From the NCBI GenBank assembly GCA_023515745.1, contig JALECJ010000257.1:1800687-1864686 (forward strand): a stretch of 64,000 bases of DNA. Reading direction: 5' to 3'. The notes beneath the pieces were generated by a model. That model searched no databases. It was not told the origin of the DNA and saw only the letters and a program-made list of their open reading frames with translations. Positions 1-9,178 of the stretch are shown one piece after another. Source of the stretch: Amoeboaphelidium protococcarum (lineage: Eukaryota > Aphelidiomycota > Aphelidea). Numbering within the stretch: position 1 is the first letter of the stretch; each line of letters opens with the position of its first letter. The translations under genes were made by a program, and so were the position numbers.

Positions 1-767
1 ATTTTCGGCACATTCTCCTTTGTCATTGAGTTGTCACCAATGATAATGTTATTATATTTGGCAGGATCAAATAAAGGAATTTTAGATTTATCAGCAATGG
101 TCAAATAAGGCGCATCAGCGTTAAGATCTCCAATAAGAACAATGTTAGACAGATCAGAGGCAAGACCACTACGCAAAATATTCATGTACCGAAAAGACAG
201 AGATCGCAGCTCTTCGGGAGCATCTTTTGGAGAGACGTGCGTAGTAAGTAGCATAAAGCGAAATGGTTTACGCATCTTTTTCCTGCCAAAGTTAAAAATT
301 CTGCTCCATCCATTCTGCTGCTTCCGTTGTTACTGTAACTCACGAGCGTCTGGACGCGCTTCAAATACAATCGCGTAAGGATTTCTCTTGACACCTGCAG
401 TCTTCACTTCTTTACCAAGCAGGTATTGCACTGATTTACTTCTATAAAATACGATCATCTATTCTTGATAACCTCCCTCTCCCAGCTGAGGGCTAATCGC
501 TATATTGTACGGCTCATCTCCAGATCGTTCGCTTAGACGAGCCAGCATTAGATTGATCACCTGAAAGCTGACATCCTGAATCTCTTGCGCTATAAACACG
601 TCGCAGTCCAGGATCTCATCAATCACAACTTGCAACAGGCGACCATCATATGATTATGCCTTGGAGATTCCGAAATTCTTCAGATTATGGCTACAAATAT
701 CCAACAGCCTTGAATGGCATAGCTATAGAAGTAAAATCAGCGCAAAGACAATGAAGAGCTACATCAT
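1..767 (-). CDS. DNase I-like secreted endonuclease (C-terminus cut by window edge)
   Basis: Metal-dependent phosphodiesterase of the endonuclease/exonuclease/phosphatase fold, probably a secreted DNA-hydrolysing enzyme. The N-terminus is a clear signal peptide (MMQLFIVFALILLLQL then CHS). It is followed by HNLKNFG, matching the DNase I start; FIAQEIQD, with the catalytic Glu; GGYQEQMIVFYRS; LLTTHVSPKDA, with the catalytic His; and LIGDLNADAPYLT, the metal-binding Asp/Asn motif. Several UAR codons fall inside the domain and read naturally as Gln; the UAG in GGYQEQM sits where animal DNase I has EQY. The last part of the domain lies beyond position 1. Start chosen as the ATG immediately before the signal peptide (765-767). 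Confidence 0.85.
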
Positions 768-963
768 CAGCGTCTACAACTACCGCGCTATTTAATAAAT
801 GCAGCGACCGGCTTATTGTTGACTTGGCGAGAGAAGATGGGAATTTTTTATTGAGTTTTCGATCAAGATTGTTAAAATTTCTCAATTTTACGGTATAACT
901 AGTATCGTTTCTTTAATTCTCTAAATATTTCTCCTTCCATAGAGCTGTTATTTACTGTATTAA

Positions 964-1740
964 ATGTCACATCCCAATTATTAAAAAGTTTTTTCCTTTA
1001 TCCCGGAAGACTTGCGGATACCTATGCCTGTTGCTGGAGACTGGCAGCCTGATTATGGCATACCCATAGGTACGTCTCGCAATATCAGAATTGATTTATT
1101 CACACTTTTGATTTAAATTTTACGTATATACTCATCATTGTTAGTGTAGCGCATGTTAGGCCGAATATGACTAGCTTGTAATTGTGTGGTATAATAACTG
1201 ATGTGAAGTAGGAAGCTAGTAAAGGTGGCCAAGATTTGGAGTTCTACCAGTTCACGTTGAGTGACGCGTCGGGAAGTGTCACTTTGTACCTGGTTGGTGA
1301 GGCCGGACTTGCATTTAAACACATGGATATGGTGCGAATAAGTGGTGGCCGCACTAGGCTGTTCAAAGATCAGATATCAGTGTATGTGAAGAAAGATGGT
1401 GGGAGTATAATGCGCACTGGGCAGTTCAATATGTTGTTCAGTTTGAAGCCTAACTTATCAGACATGGACTGGGTGATGAATCCAGCAAATCCGAGATAAT
1501 GGGTAAGTTTTCGATACTACTACCGCAGAACTTACACCCTCATGTGCTCATACCATCGTATAAAACGTATTCGAAATATGTAGATACCAATTCTTACAGG
1601 AAGCGCGTAAAAACTTCGATAAGCAGAAAAGTACGGCCATCAACCACATCCTCCCTCTGCCTCTAACAACGACTCATTCAAGTTGTGAGCTTTTACTCCA
1701 CCGCGAACCCATCTATAAACCACTATCTAACATTATATGA
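964..1740 (+). CDS. SOSS complex subunit B-like OB-fold ssDNA-binding protein (3 exons)
   Basis: Single-stranded DNA-binding OB-fold protein of the SOSS-B/NABP family, expected to act in double-strand-break signalling with an INTS3-like partner. Exons 964-1069, 1150-1502 and 1600-1740, joined by GTACGT...TAG and GTAAGT...CAG introns of 80 and 97 nt; 199 residues. The OB core runs from VRPNMTSLQLCGIITDV through DASGSVTLYLVGEAG, MVRISGG, FKDQISVYV and GQFNMLFS, aligning along its length with human SOSS-B (KPGLKNL, ADKTGSINI, GDIIRLT, FKGCLTLYTG, GEFCMVYS). The first exon and the short C-terminal exon are supported only by frame and splice signals. Ends at UGA. Confidence 0.82.
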
Positions 1741-1849
1741 CTTCTTTGCTTCTCAAGCAATATAAAAATATATACGTATAGATCAAAGACTACAAGTTTA
1801 AAACCTTTCTACATTGAATTAGATGTATTCTTCAGTATGATAATAGTTT

Positions 1850-2107
1850 TCAATGCTTCTCTCCATGAGACTATTTCCCATCACTATGCGAGTGCCCATG
1901 ATGACCGTGCTTATCTGCAAATAAAAAGTAATCAGCAACACAATATACAGCGAACGCAGCACTAGCATATCCAAATCCAGGAAGCAATTATCTCCATGTG
2001 AACTTGCTCGCCACCAACGGGTGTTTGTATCTCCACTCCTCAGCTCTATACCAAGGATCTTTAAATCGAGGACCGACCCATTTATTCTACGGAAATAGCG
2101 CTGACAT
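1850..2107 (-). CDS. NDUFB3: NADH dehydrogenase (complex I) B12/NDUFB3 subunit
   Basis: Accessory membrane subunit of mitochondrial complex I. The 85-residue protein carries the family signature GPRFKDPWYRAEEWRY, corresponding to LRDPWGRNEAWRY in animals, followed by one membrane span (FGYASAAFAVYCVADYF) and a His-rich tail (HGHHGHSHS). Three in-frame UAR codons read as Gln. The ATG at 2105-2107 lies directly beside an ATT repeat. No intron is needed. Its presence indicates an aerobic mitochondrion with complex I. Confidence 0.85.
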
Positions 2108-2135
2108 TTTATTATTATTATTATTATTATTATTC
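2108..2135. repeat. (ATT)n trinucleotide microsatellite
   Basis: About eight uninterrupted ATT units immediately upstream of the NDUFB3 start. A simple repeat between divergently transcribed genes, probably variable between strains. Confidence 0.9.
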
Positions 2136-2157
2136 AGTTGATTACAGCTCTAGTAAA

Positions 2158-2376
2158 ATGTATCTGTATTCTCAAGAGCGTACGCTATATAAAGAAGTAA
2201 TAGGTAAACTATCCACTAATACGCAATACTTTGAGGGTGATATCTCAACAACAAAGTAAAGAGAGAATTTCGCTGAAGAAAGTTTTCTCGCTCTTGCAGC
2301 AGATCAAATCGCATACAAAAAAGAGGAGCGTGATGACGCGATTGCAAGTTACAATAAAGAGTACGTTGCTCATTGA
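2158..2376 (+). CDS. Small charged ORF overlapping the APC11 first exon
   Basis: A 72-residue frame, open only with UAR=Gln, ending at UGA. Composition looks protein-like (ends AIASYNKEYVAH; internal NFAEESFLALAADQIAYKKE, probably helical). It overlaps exon 1 of APC11 in a different frame and ends inside APC11 intron 1, so the two cannot both be conventional non-overlapping genes. It could be a genuine small protein from the same promoter, an upstream ORF affecting APC11, or chance. I do not recognise a family. Confidence 0.35.
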
Positions 2377-2718
2377 AACTAGTAGTGTATTCACTTGGTA
2401 CAATATAATGTAGATTGGAATGCTGTTGCCAAGTGGAAATGGGATGTACCTAATGAAGATATTTGTGGAATTTGCAGAAGTCCGTATGATTCAGCATGTC
2501 CGTAATGTCGATTCCCTGGTGATGACTGTCCATTGAGTAAGATTACATTGAGTTTCCCGGTATAGAAGACATTGTCCTTAAATATTCATTTAAATGTAGT
2601 TGTGGGTCAGTGTAAGCATTGCTTTCATATGCATTGCTTATTGAAATGGATCGCCTCTCCATCATCGCAGCAGCAATGTCCGATGGATAGAAAGCCTTGG
2701 GTAACTGCCTCAGATTGA
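2333..2718 (+). CDS. APC11: Anaphase-promoting complex RING subunit APC11 (3 exons)
   Basis: RING-H2 catalytic subunit of the APC/C ubiquitin ligase, which binds the cullin APC2 and E2 enzymes. Exons 2333-2360, 2414-2536 and 2600-2718 (89 residues), introns of 53 and 63 nt with GTACGT/GTAAG donors and TGTAG acceptors. Signatures: LQVTIKNWNAVAKWKWD (animal KSWNGVATWLW), CGICRSPYDSACPQC, PGDDCPL, VGQCKHCFHMHCLLKWI and QQQCPMDRKPW. All zinc ligands typical of APC11 are present. The UAA in ACPQC falls within the RING. Exon 1 overlaps an unrelated frame (2158-2376). Confidence 0.92.
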
Positions 2719-2972
2719 ATTTTTTCGCTTTGTATATATAACCATAAAATGATGCCTTGAAATAAATTGTGCTAGTTCCGTATTTTTCGTGTATTGTAAT
2801 TACCATTGTGTCTTTGTCTTGGTTTATGCAGGTATCCCTGCCTTCGCATCACTCTCTCTCTCTCTCTAGCTAAACTCCACTGAAACAACGTCTCTTTCTG
2901 AGTTTCAGTGAAACAAAAGTTTGAACAACTTGGACTTACCGCAGCCCATAGTACTTAGAAGTAATACGAACG

Positions 2973-3875
2973 ATGAGTAGTAGTCATCGGTATGAAGTAT
3001 AGAGCGGAGTTATGAATACCTAAAATGGAGGCGATAATAATGAGTTTGAGGCTGGAGTGCGATTGATTAGGGAGGCATACAGCAAGCGACTGGCATAGAA
3101 AGAGACGGAGGTTGTTTCGCTGCGTGGAGAGAATGCCAGGCACCGAGCTTTGATAGAAGATTTGTAGCGATAGAATAAGTAGCTGGTTGATGAGAATTAG
3201 GAGCTGAATTAGAAATTGACCGATTTAAACAAGAATCTGAACAAGTTAAATCAATTTCGCTCAACAGTGCTCTAATCGTTCTCTGAAAGTGGCCTCGAAG
3301 TTCCGCCAGAGTTCTCCCTCCCTCACTCCTCACATCACCTTCATACGGTGTAGGGTGGGCGGTCTGTGAGTTATTAGCCGTTCATAAAATCATAAGCTGG
3401 GCATGAACTTGCTGGCAATGCTACATCAATACTCCGAGACTAATCCAACACCTTCAGATTTAGTACTGCACTTAATAATAGGACTCTGAATCTGAATAAT
3501 AACAGTAACAACATTGATAATAATAATAATAATAATAGTAATTTCCCGGCAGACTTTGGTCAAGATGTGAATATTAATGATGTAAGATCACCAACATCTG
3601 CCTCTAGAAGAACTGTATTTGATCGTGATTAACAGTAGTAATAGTAATACTCATAACAGTAGAAGCAAGTGAGCTCTGTCGACGCGAGGGAATTCTTCAA
3701 GCACTTGAAAAAGATCTTGTCTTATCAAGAGTATACTGATCTATATAATAACGTGAAGAAATACAACCAGCGATAGTAATCCTCCTCAGTTACACTATAG
3801 AACGTGTATGAGATTATTGGCGTAAAGTACCCGCTGCTCTACTCTGAGTTTGAAAAGATTATGGGATCCAATTGA
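2973..3875 (+). CDS. At4g15545-like coiled-coil protein
   Basis: A 300-residue protein. The N-terminal half is a coiled coil (VRLIREAYSKRLAQKETEVV onward, rich in Q/N/L/E). The middle is low-complexity Asn/Ser/Gln, and the C-terminus is a conserved helical module: FFKHLKKILSYQEYTDLYNN, VKKYNQRQQS, LQNVYEIIG. That module and the overall order match the uncharacterised family typified by plant At4g15545. No enzymatic motif; the cellular role is unknown to me. Many UAR codons (a run of seven near 3640) are read as Gln. Single exon, UGA stop. Confidence 0.72.
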
Positions 3876-3996
3876 TGATTAAAGAAGATATCAGTGAGCG
3901 AGAGAGATTAAAACTTGATTCTTTAAATGATTATAAAAGTGTGCATATTACCGAGATACTCTTATATATATTATCAGTATTTTTTGCGATTAATCT

Positions 3997-4197
3997 TCAA
4001 ATTTTCCAATCCTTGTACTCTTCCCAGTTGTTGCCAATGAGTGGGATGTTGTAAAAAATGTCCTTCTTCAATCTAGGAATGCACTCTCCCATGTATAGCA
4101 CACCAGAGCCCAAAGCCACAGACCAGCCCAACAACTTAGGGAGATAATTCATTCTCACTACCTGAATAGTACCAGATGAAATTCTAACCAAAGGCAT
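3997..4197 (-). CDS. QCR10: Cytochrome bc1 complex subunit 10 (QCR10-like)
   Basis: Small single-span subunit of mitochondrial complex III. The 66-residue sequence has a hydrophobic segment (LGWSVALGSGVLYMG) followed by ECIPRLKKDIFYNIPLIG, closely matching the yeast Qcr10 tail (EGWPKFQDTLYKKIPLLG). Ends at UGA. Fungal-type QCR10 supports an affinity with Fungi. The + strand frame overlapping it at 3872-4054 is a shadow. Confidence 0.78.
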   Translation of the reverse strand: MPLVRISSGTIQVVRMNYLPKLLGWSVALGSGVLYMGECIPRLKKDIFYNIPLIGNNWEEYKDWKI

Positions 4198-4380
4198 TTT
4201 AATAAATCTGAGGAAAATCCAAATATTAATTGCGAGTGTTAAAATGTCGTCACTATGACACTTGGAAAGAAAGGAACGAAGAGGAAAATGTTTTCATGGA
4301 TCAAGATTTGAAAGAGATTCAAAGATCCTTTTGGCGCGCGCATCGCAAGTGAGTTTGTTGCACCAAGATAAGGAGTTCTG

Positions 4381-5001
4381 ATGAGGCTAAATCTAATACG
4401 ACATACCGAGACGGCGTTTAATGCAAAAAAGATTATTCAGGGACATTTGGATATCCCACTGTCTGATACTGGGTTAGTATAAGCTTCAAGGATGAAGAAT
4501 ATTATTGAATGGGCTGCCGGAGATCGACTGCTGATTGCTTCAAGCGATCTTTCGCGGTGTAAAAATACTTGTTTACATGCAATGCCACGTCATCTGTATC
4601 ATCTTGTGAAATTTGATTAAAGACTTCGCGACAAATATTTTGGAAGATTACAAGGACTGGAATACTCTGCACTTGTAAATGAGAATGATGGCGAGACGTG
4701 GGAACAGTTTTCATCACGATCCAAGAGTTCAATTGATTCTTATGTTCAAGATGGATTTAGACAGAGAGTAGATGACGTTGTTATTTTCACTCACGGAGGT
4801 TTGATGAAATTGTACTTGTCTGCAATGTCAGTGTAGGCGCGCATCTCCCCTAACGATGACATAACGCGCTAGTACAACGACATTGTTACTCTTCCCAAGA
4901 ATGGGTCTCATTTCTAGTTCAAAGTCTCCCCTCACTCTCGATACGACTATGTTCTCTCTGTAATGAAATGGAATGACACTTCTCATTTGATTGATAATTG
5001 A
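4381..5001 (+). CDS. Histidine phosphatase superfamily protein (phosphoglycerate mutase-like)
   Basis: Phosphohydrolase using a phosphohistidine intermediate; substrate not predictable. The N-terminus has the catalytic RHT motif (LNLIRHTETAFN) followed by IIQGHLDIPLSDTG, the usual G-x-x-D-x-P-L-T context. SSDLSRCKNT matches the conserved S-D/P-L-x-R-x-x-x-T, RLRDKYFGRLQG matches L-R-E-x-x-x-G-x-x-E-G, and FTHGG supplies the second histidine. 206 residues, single exon. Its UGA lies 2 nt before the start of the next gene. Closest relatives are probably TIGAR/fructose-2,6-bisphosphatase-type or cobC-like phosphatases. Confidence 0.85.
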
Positions 5002-5003
5002 AG

Positions 5004-5498
5004 ATGATGACTATTTGTCTTTTGTTCTTACTGTTCTTCGGAGTGCTTTTGTTTCAACTGTTTTTCATTCGAATGTTAGATTATCGTCACGCTGCTGAAC
5101 TGAGTCACCACTATTTAAGTATGCTGGCGAGTAATGCCAATAAAATCCACAAGTCGATTCTTAAAGATCAAGGTGGAAATGCACTGGCGAAGCTTTAGAT
5201 TAAAAGTGTGAAAGATATAACCAAACCATACAACGCCAATGCTCAGCATGATGTGACCGATGATAAAGAAGACGATAATGCGTAAAAGTCCGGAAATGCA
5301 AAAGCCAAAAATCCTCTGTATATGCTAGTGCTTAGTGATGGTAAGTAGGAAATTAAAGCTGCAGAATTGGAACGATGCAGATTGTTAAGTAATAATGACC
5401 TGAAGCAGGGTCAATTCATCACAATTCAAAATGGCTACATGCAAAACGGCATACTTTTATTGACAAACGCGTCCATAAAGTCAATAACTGACAGGTGA
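5004..5498 (+). CDS. RMI1-like OB-fold protein with hydrophobic N-terminus
   Basis: Homologue of RecQ-mediated genome instability protein 1, which stabilises the Sgs1/BLM-Top3 dissolvasome. The C-terminal two thirds match RMI1: ALAKLQIKSVKDITKPY (human YALQINSLVDVSQPAY), LYMLVLSDGKQEIKAAE (MLMLQLTDGIVQIQGME), LKQGQFITIQNG and NGILLLTNASIKSI (LGVLLLKPENVKVL). The first 25 codons from this ATG would encode a strongly hydrophobic helix, not expected in a nuclear protein. The alternative start at codon 21 (MLDYRHAAEL) removes it. 164 residues from the first ATG. Short relative to animal RMI1, but fungal RMI1 is of similar size. Confidence 0.7.
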
Positions 5499-5597
5499 TA
5501 AAATGTCAATATCAATTATACCAAATGAAGTTATTCAATTTTTTTTATTAAACTATTCTATTGCTGAAATAATGCATTTATACATTTTAAATAAACA

Positions 5598-5643
5598 TCA
5601 TACGCTAGAAGGTTGACTGATCATACGCTAGAAGGTTGACTGA
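5598..5643. repeat. Perfect 23-bp tandem duplication at the 3' end of the 5-phosphatase gene
   Basis: Two adjacent identical 23-bp units (5598-5620 and 5621-5643). The unit contains the last seven codons plus the UGA stop of the minus-strand phosphatase, so the coding sequence ends in the copy first read and the second copy lies just past the stop. A recent slippage or repair duplication. Confidence 0.9.
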
Positions 5644-7081
5644 TTGGTCTACTATTGCTAGAGGATTTGCAATTCACCAGCACACTGATAAACATATCTT
5701 TCCCATTCTCCACATGAAGTATTAGTATTCGATCCAGAGTATAATTCTTTGACGCGTTCATCTCTGAGAGAGTGTGAGAGTCAAGAGCCAGCGTAATTTC
5801 CACATTAAAGGAATCTCCTGGCATTATCGAGAAGTCCAGTGCATTAATCTTCAAGAATTTAGGGCATACAATTGAGTTCTAATGGGATGGAATAAACTTC
5901 AGCTTAGCCAGTGATCTTCCGACATTCTTGACTTCGATAACTTTAGTCAAAGAAGATCCATCTTGCAGAGCATTTCCATTAAATAGCGAGAGATCATTAA
6001 ATTCGACAGAGTGGGAGCTTATTGACACGTCAGGTATGGCATCATTCTCGTACTTGTCCAGCAACTTCATAAGTTCCCACACAACTTCCTGCTTCTTTAC
6101 GGGATCTGGCACTTTGATTTATTAAAGTCGAAAGAAGGCCTTCACCGGTTTATGATCAGATATTTTCATATTCATATCCACATCGTATAAAAGAACTTGC
6201 AGCTTATTCTTATCTCTGACCCTGTACAATATTCTATCACACCATGACGGTGTACGCATCTTCTCTGTAGAATCATATATATTAGTTCCAGGATCATATT
6301 TGTAAGATGGCTAGAACTGAATATCCCGCTCTGTGAAATCCTTGAATGCACCACCTCGTTCAATCTCAATTCGTAATTGATCGTGATAAAGCAACTCTTA
6401 AAAATTATTATTACCATCAGTATCCATGAGTAATTACTTGACCTGATCATGAGGCAGATTAATTCTATAATTTAAATCACCAAACCAGAAAACATAATCA
6501 CAAACATCCATCTTGCCATTAAACAATTTACTCCTGCTCTCCTAATACTCCCAATTGCGCCGCTCCAGCATATTTGTATCTGCAGCGAAATGACTATTAA
6601 TAAAGCACAGAGTAGATCCCTCAATTTTAATCACGGCGCCTATGCTACCTTTATTCGCCAGTGACATTACTCCGGTGCTCTTTACATCAACCACAAACTG
6701 TTTATCGACATTCAATTTACAATGCGCACTCTGGAATATCATTAAAAATAATCCTCCCAACTATTTAGAGACCAAGAGCTTAGATTTCCTGGGTAGATTA
6801 GACGTGATAAGGGAGAGCCATTGGAGCTATTTCGGAGTCTCTGTCAATAGGACACTCTCAGTTGACATGTCCATCTCTTGCAGCCCAATCACATAGATAT
6901 CAGACTGCTCACTCAGCCATGTCCGAAGACTGTCTTTGCACAATTTATCATTCACATTCCAAGTTCCGATGAATACATTCAACTCAGCATGCGATGTATA
7001 CATATCTTCCCTCTTTCTCAACTCTCGATCTATCCACCGCTACCGTCCATCTCTCAAAACTTTATCTTTCAAAATATCCAT
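5621..7081 (-). CDS. Inositol polyphosphate 5-phosphatase, OCRL/INPP5B type
   Basis: Hydrolyses the 5-phosphate of phosphoinositides such as PI(4,5)P2 on endocytic and Golgi membranes. Catalytic domain from FIGTWNVN through GLQEMD, SHFAADTNMLERRN, VFWFGDLNYRI, PSWCDRILYR and SDHKPVKAFF, all diagnostic 5-phosphatase motifs with the catalytic residues intact. The C-terminal 130 residues (VSISSHSVEFNDL onward, IEVKNVGRSLAKLKF, MPGDSFNVEI) form an ASH-type immunoglobulin-like domain as in OCRL and INPP5B. The C-terminal RhoGAP-like domain of OCRL is absent; the protein ends after ASH at 486 residues. Shares a 410-bp upstream region with CBS on the other strand. Confidence 0.88.
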
Positions 7082-7491
7082 CTAATAAAAGAATTGACAA
7101 TGTTATGATTACTTCTAATAATAGGAATGTATTAATAGAGAGCGAAAGTAGGAAGTAACTATTCAGTGGACAATGCGATGCAAAATCTAATTTTCAGCTT
7201 CCCTACTTCTTCACAAACAGTGAGATCCGTCAACAAAGGCGGAAGAGACAGTGAGAGAGACGGGCGATCTTGATCAATCTTCGTTTGTTGTTGCTGTTGG
7301 TTCATCGCTCTCTCTCTCTCCGCTCTCGTCAACACGGCTGTCGGAAGAAATCGAGAAAAAAAGTTTGAAAAAAGTTGGCCGTTCCTGATTTGCCGATTAA
7401 ATTCTCACAGAACTTCCCATACTTTTTTACTTAGTTCCTCATTCGTTCCGGTTTATTATCTCTGTATAATTATCAAAGTAGAAGCAGCGAT
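7082..7491. promoter_or_regulatory. Divergent promoter region between the 5-phosphatase and CBS genes
   Basis: A 410-bp gap between two divergently transcribed genes, with no coding frame of note. Pyrimidine-rich (a CTCTCTCTC run near 7310). I see no confident TATA box or known operator. Confidence 0.5.
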
Positions 7492-9039
7492 ATGACTTGC
7501 ACTTGGTCTCCCAACACGACTACTGAGAAGGATCCGCATAGACACCAAGGGGTGGATTGCGCAAACTCGAAAAAAGCCCAGGTTTGTGACACCATCCTTG
7601 ATCACATCGGCAACACCCCGCTGGTAAAGTTGAACAAGATTCCACAATCAGAGGGTGTTCAGTGTCAAGTGTACGCTAAGTGTGATTTCTTTAATGCAGG
7701 TGGCTCGGTGAAGGATAGAATTGCAAAGCGAATGGTGGAAGAGGCTGAGCGCGATGGTAGACTTAAGCCTGGGTACACAATCATTGAGCCAACATCGGGT
7801 AACACTGGTATTGGATTGGCTTTGTGCGCGGCAGTGAAAGGATATAGAGCGATCATCACTATGCCGGAGAAGATGTCCCAGGAGAAGGTGGACGTTCTGA
7901 AGGCTCTCGGTGCAGAGATTGTTCGTACACCAACTGAGGCAGCGTTCGATAGTCCGGAGAGTCATATTTCTGTGGCTTAGAAGTTAAATAAGGAAATTTC
8001 AAATTCTGTCATATTGGATCAGTATTCGAATCCTTACAATCCGCTGGCGCATTATGATGGCACTGCCGAAGAAATTCTGGCTGCATGTGGTGGTAAGATT
8101 GATATGTTCATCTGCGGTGCCGGTACCGGTGGAACTATTGCTGGTATTGGTAGGAAGTTGCGTGAAAAGTGCCCAAAGTGCATCGTTGTTGGCGTTGATC
8201 CGCATGGAAGTATCTTGGCCTTGCCAGAGTCTCTGAACTCATCCGTTGCCTCGTACAAGGTTGAAGGTATTGGATATGACTTTATACCACGCGTGTTGGA
8301 CAGATCAGTTGTTGATAAATGGTACAAATCTAATGACAAGGATTCGTTTGCGTACAGTCGCCGTCTGATTCGTGAGGAGGGTATTCTATGTGGTGGCTCT
8401 AGTGGATCTGCAATGGACGGAGCTATGAGGGCTATCAAAGAGTATGGTCGCGCTGGTGATAAAGATTTTGTCGCCGTAGTCCTATTTGCTGACTCTGTTA
8501 GAAATTATATGAGCAAGTTTCTTAATGATACCTGGATGGCGAATAACAAGTTTATCAATATGGAGTCTGCCAGCTCTTACATTGAAGAACCTCTCAGCCC
8601 GCTCACTAAGGAGACAATGTTCTAGTTTGGGCCGGCCAAGATTAAAGATTTGAATCTGCCGCAAGCTGTCTGTGTCAACTCTTCTACCAGCTGCCAGGAG
8701 GCTGCTAAGATTATGAAAACCAAAAACTTTGACCAGGTGCCTGTCATTGACTCGAAAGATGGTAAAGTGCTCGGTCTAGTAACTCTGGGCAATATTCTAT
8801 CTAAAGTCAGCCATGGACGTGCAACTCTTGGCGATGCGGTGAGTAAAGTCATGTACAGAGTCGACAAATCTAACGGATTTGTACCGGTGACTCCAGAGAC
8901 ACCTCTGGTGGACATGATCAAGTTTTTTGACAAACACAGCTCTGCTATAGTCACCGAAGATGCCAGCGGTAATGGAGCAGTGAAGCATATTGTCACCAAG
9001 TTTGATCTGGTATCTTTCATGATATCTCCAAACGTCTGA
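7492..9039 (+). CDS. CBS: Cystathionine beta-synthase with heme motif and CBS domain pair
   Basis: PLP enzyme condensing serine and homocysteine to cystathionine (transsulfuration). Core motifs: [24 protein letters not shown] with the PLP lysine, [26 protein letters not shown] (phosphate-binding loop) and CGGSSGSAM. The C-terminal part (from about codon 390, [20 protein letters not shown]) is the regulatory Bateman pair of CBS domains. The extreme N-terminus has CTW...DPHRH with the same spacing as the heme-ligating Cys52-Pro-His65 segment of human CBS, a region absent from yeast CBS. 515 residues, single exon, in-frame UAG codons at 7978 and 8623 read as Gln. Confidence 0.96.
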
Positions 9040-9178
9040 AGTCACTTCTATCGATCGACTGGACATTTGATGAACGGCCACTAGGGAGCGACTAAGAATA
9101 CATGAAAAGCAAAATACTAAACTCACATGCTATTATCACGCAAATTTCTCTACATATTATTGAATTCATTCTTTGTAT

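Noticed and set aside
691-885. Minus-strand ORF before the DNase I-like gene
   Set aside because: Different frame from the signal peptide, no features; a shadow of the 5' region.
3872-4054. Short + strand ORF (MMIKEDISE...)
   Set aside because: Overlaps QCR10 on the other strand, hydrophobic AT-rich end, no match.
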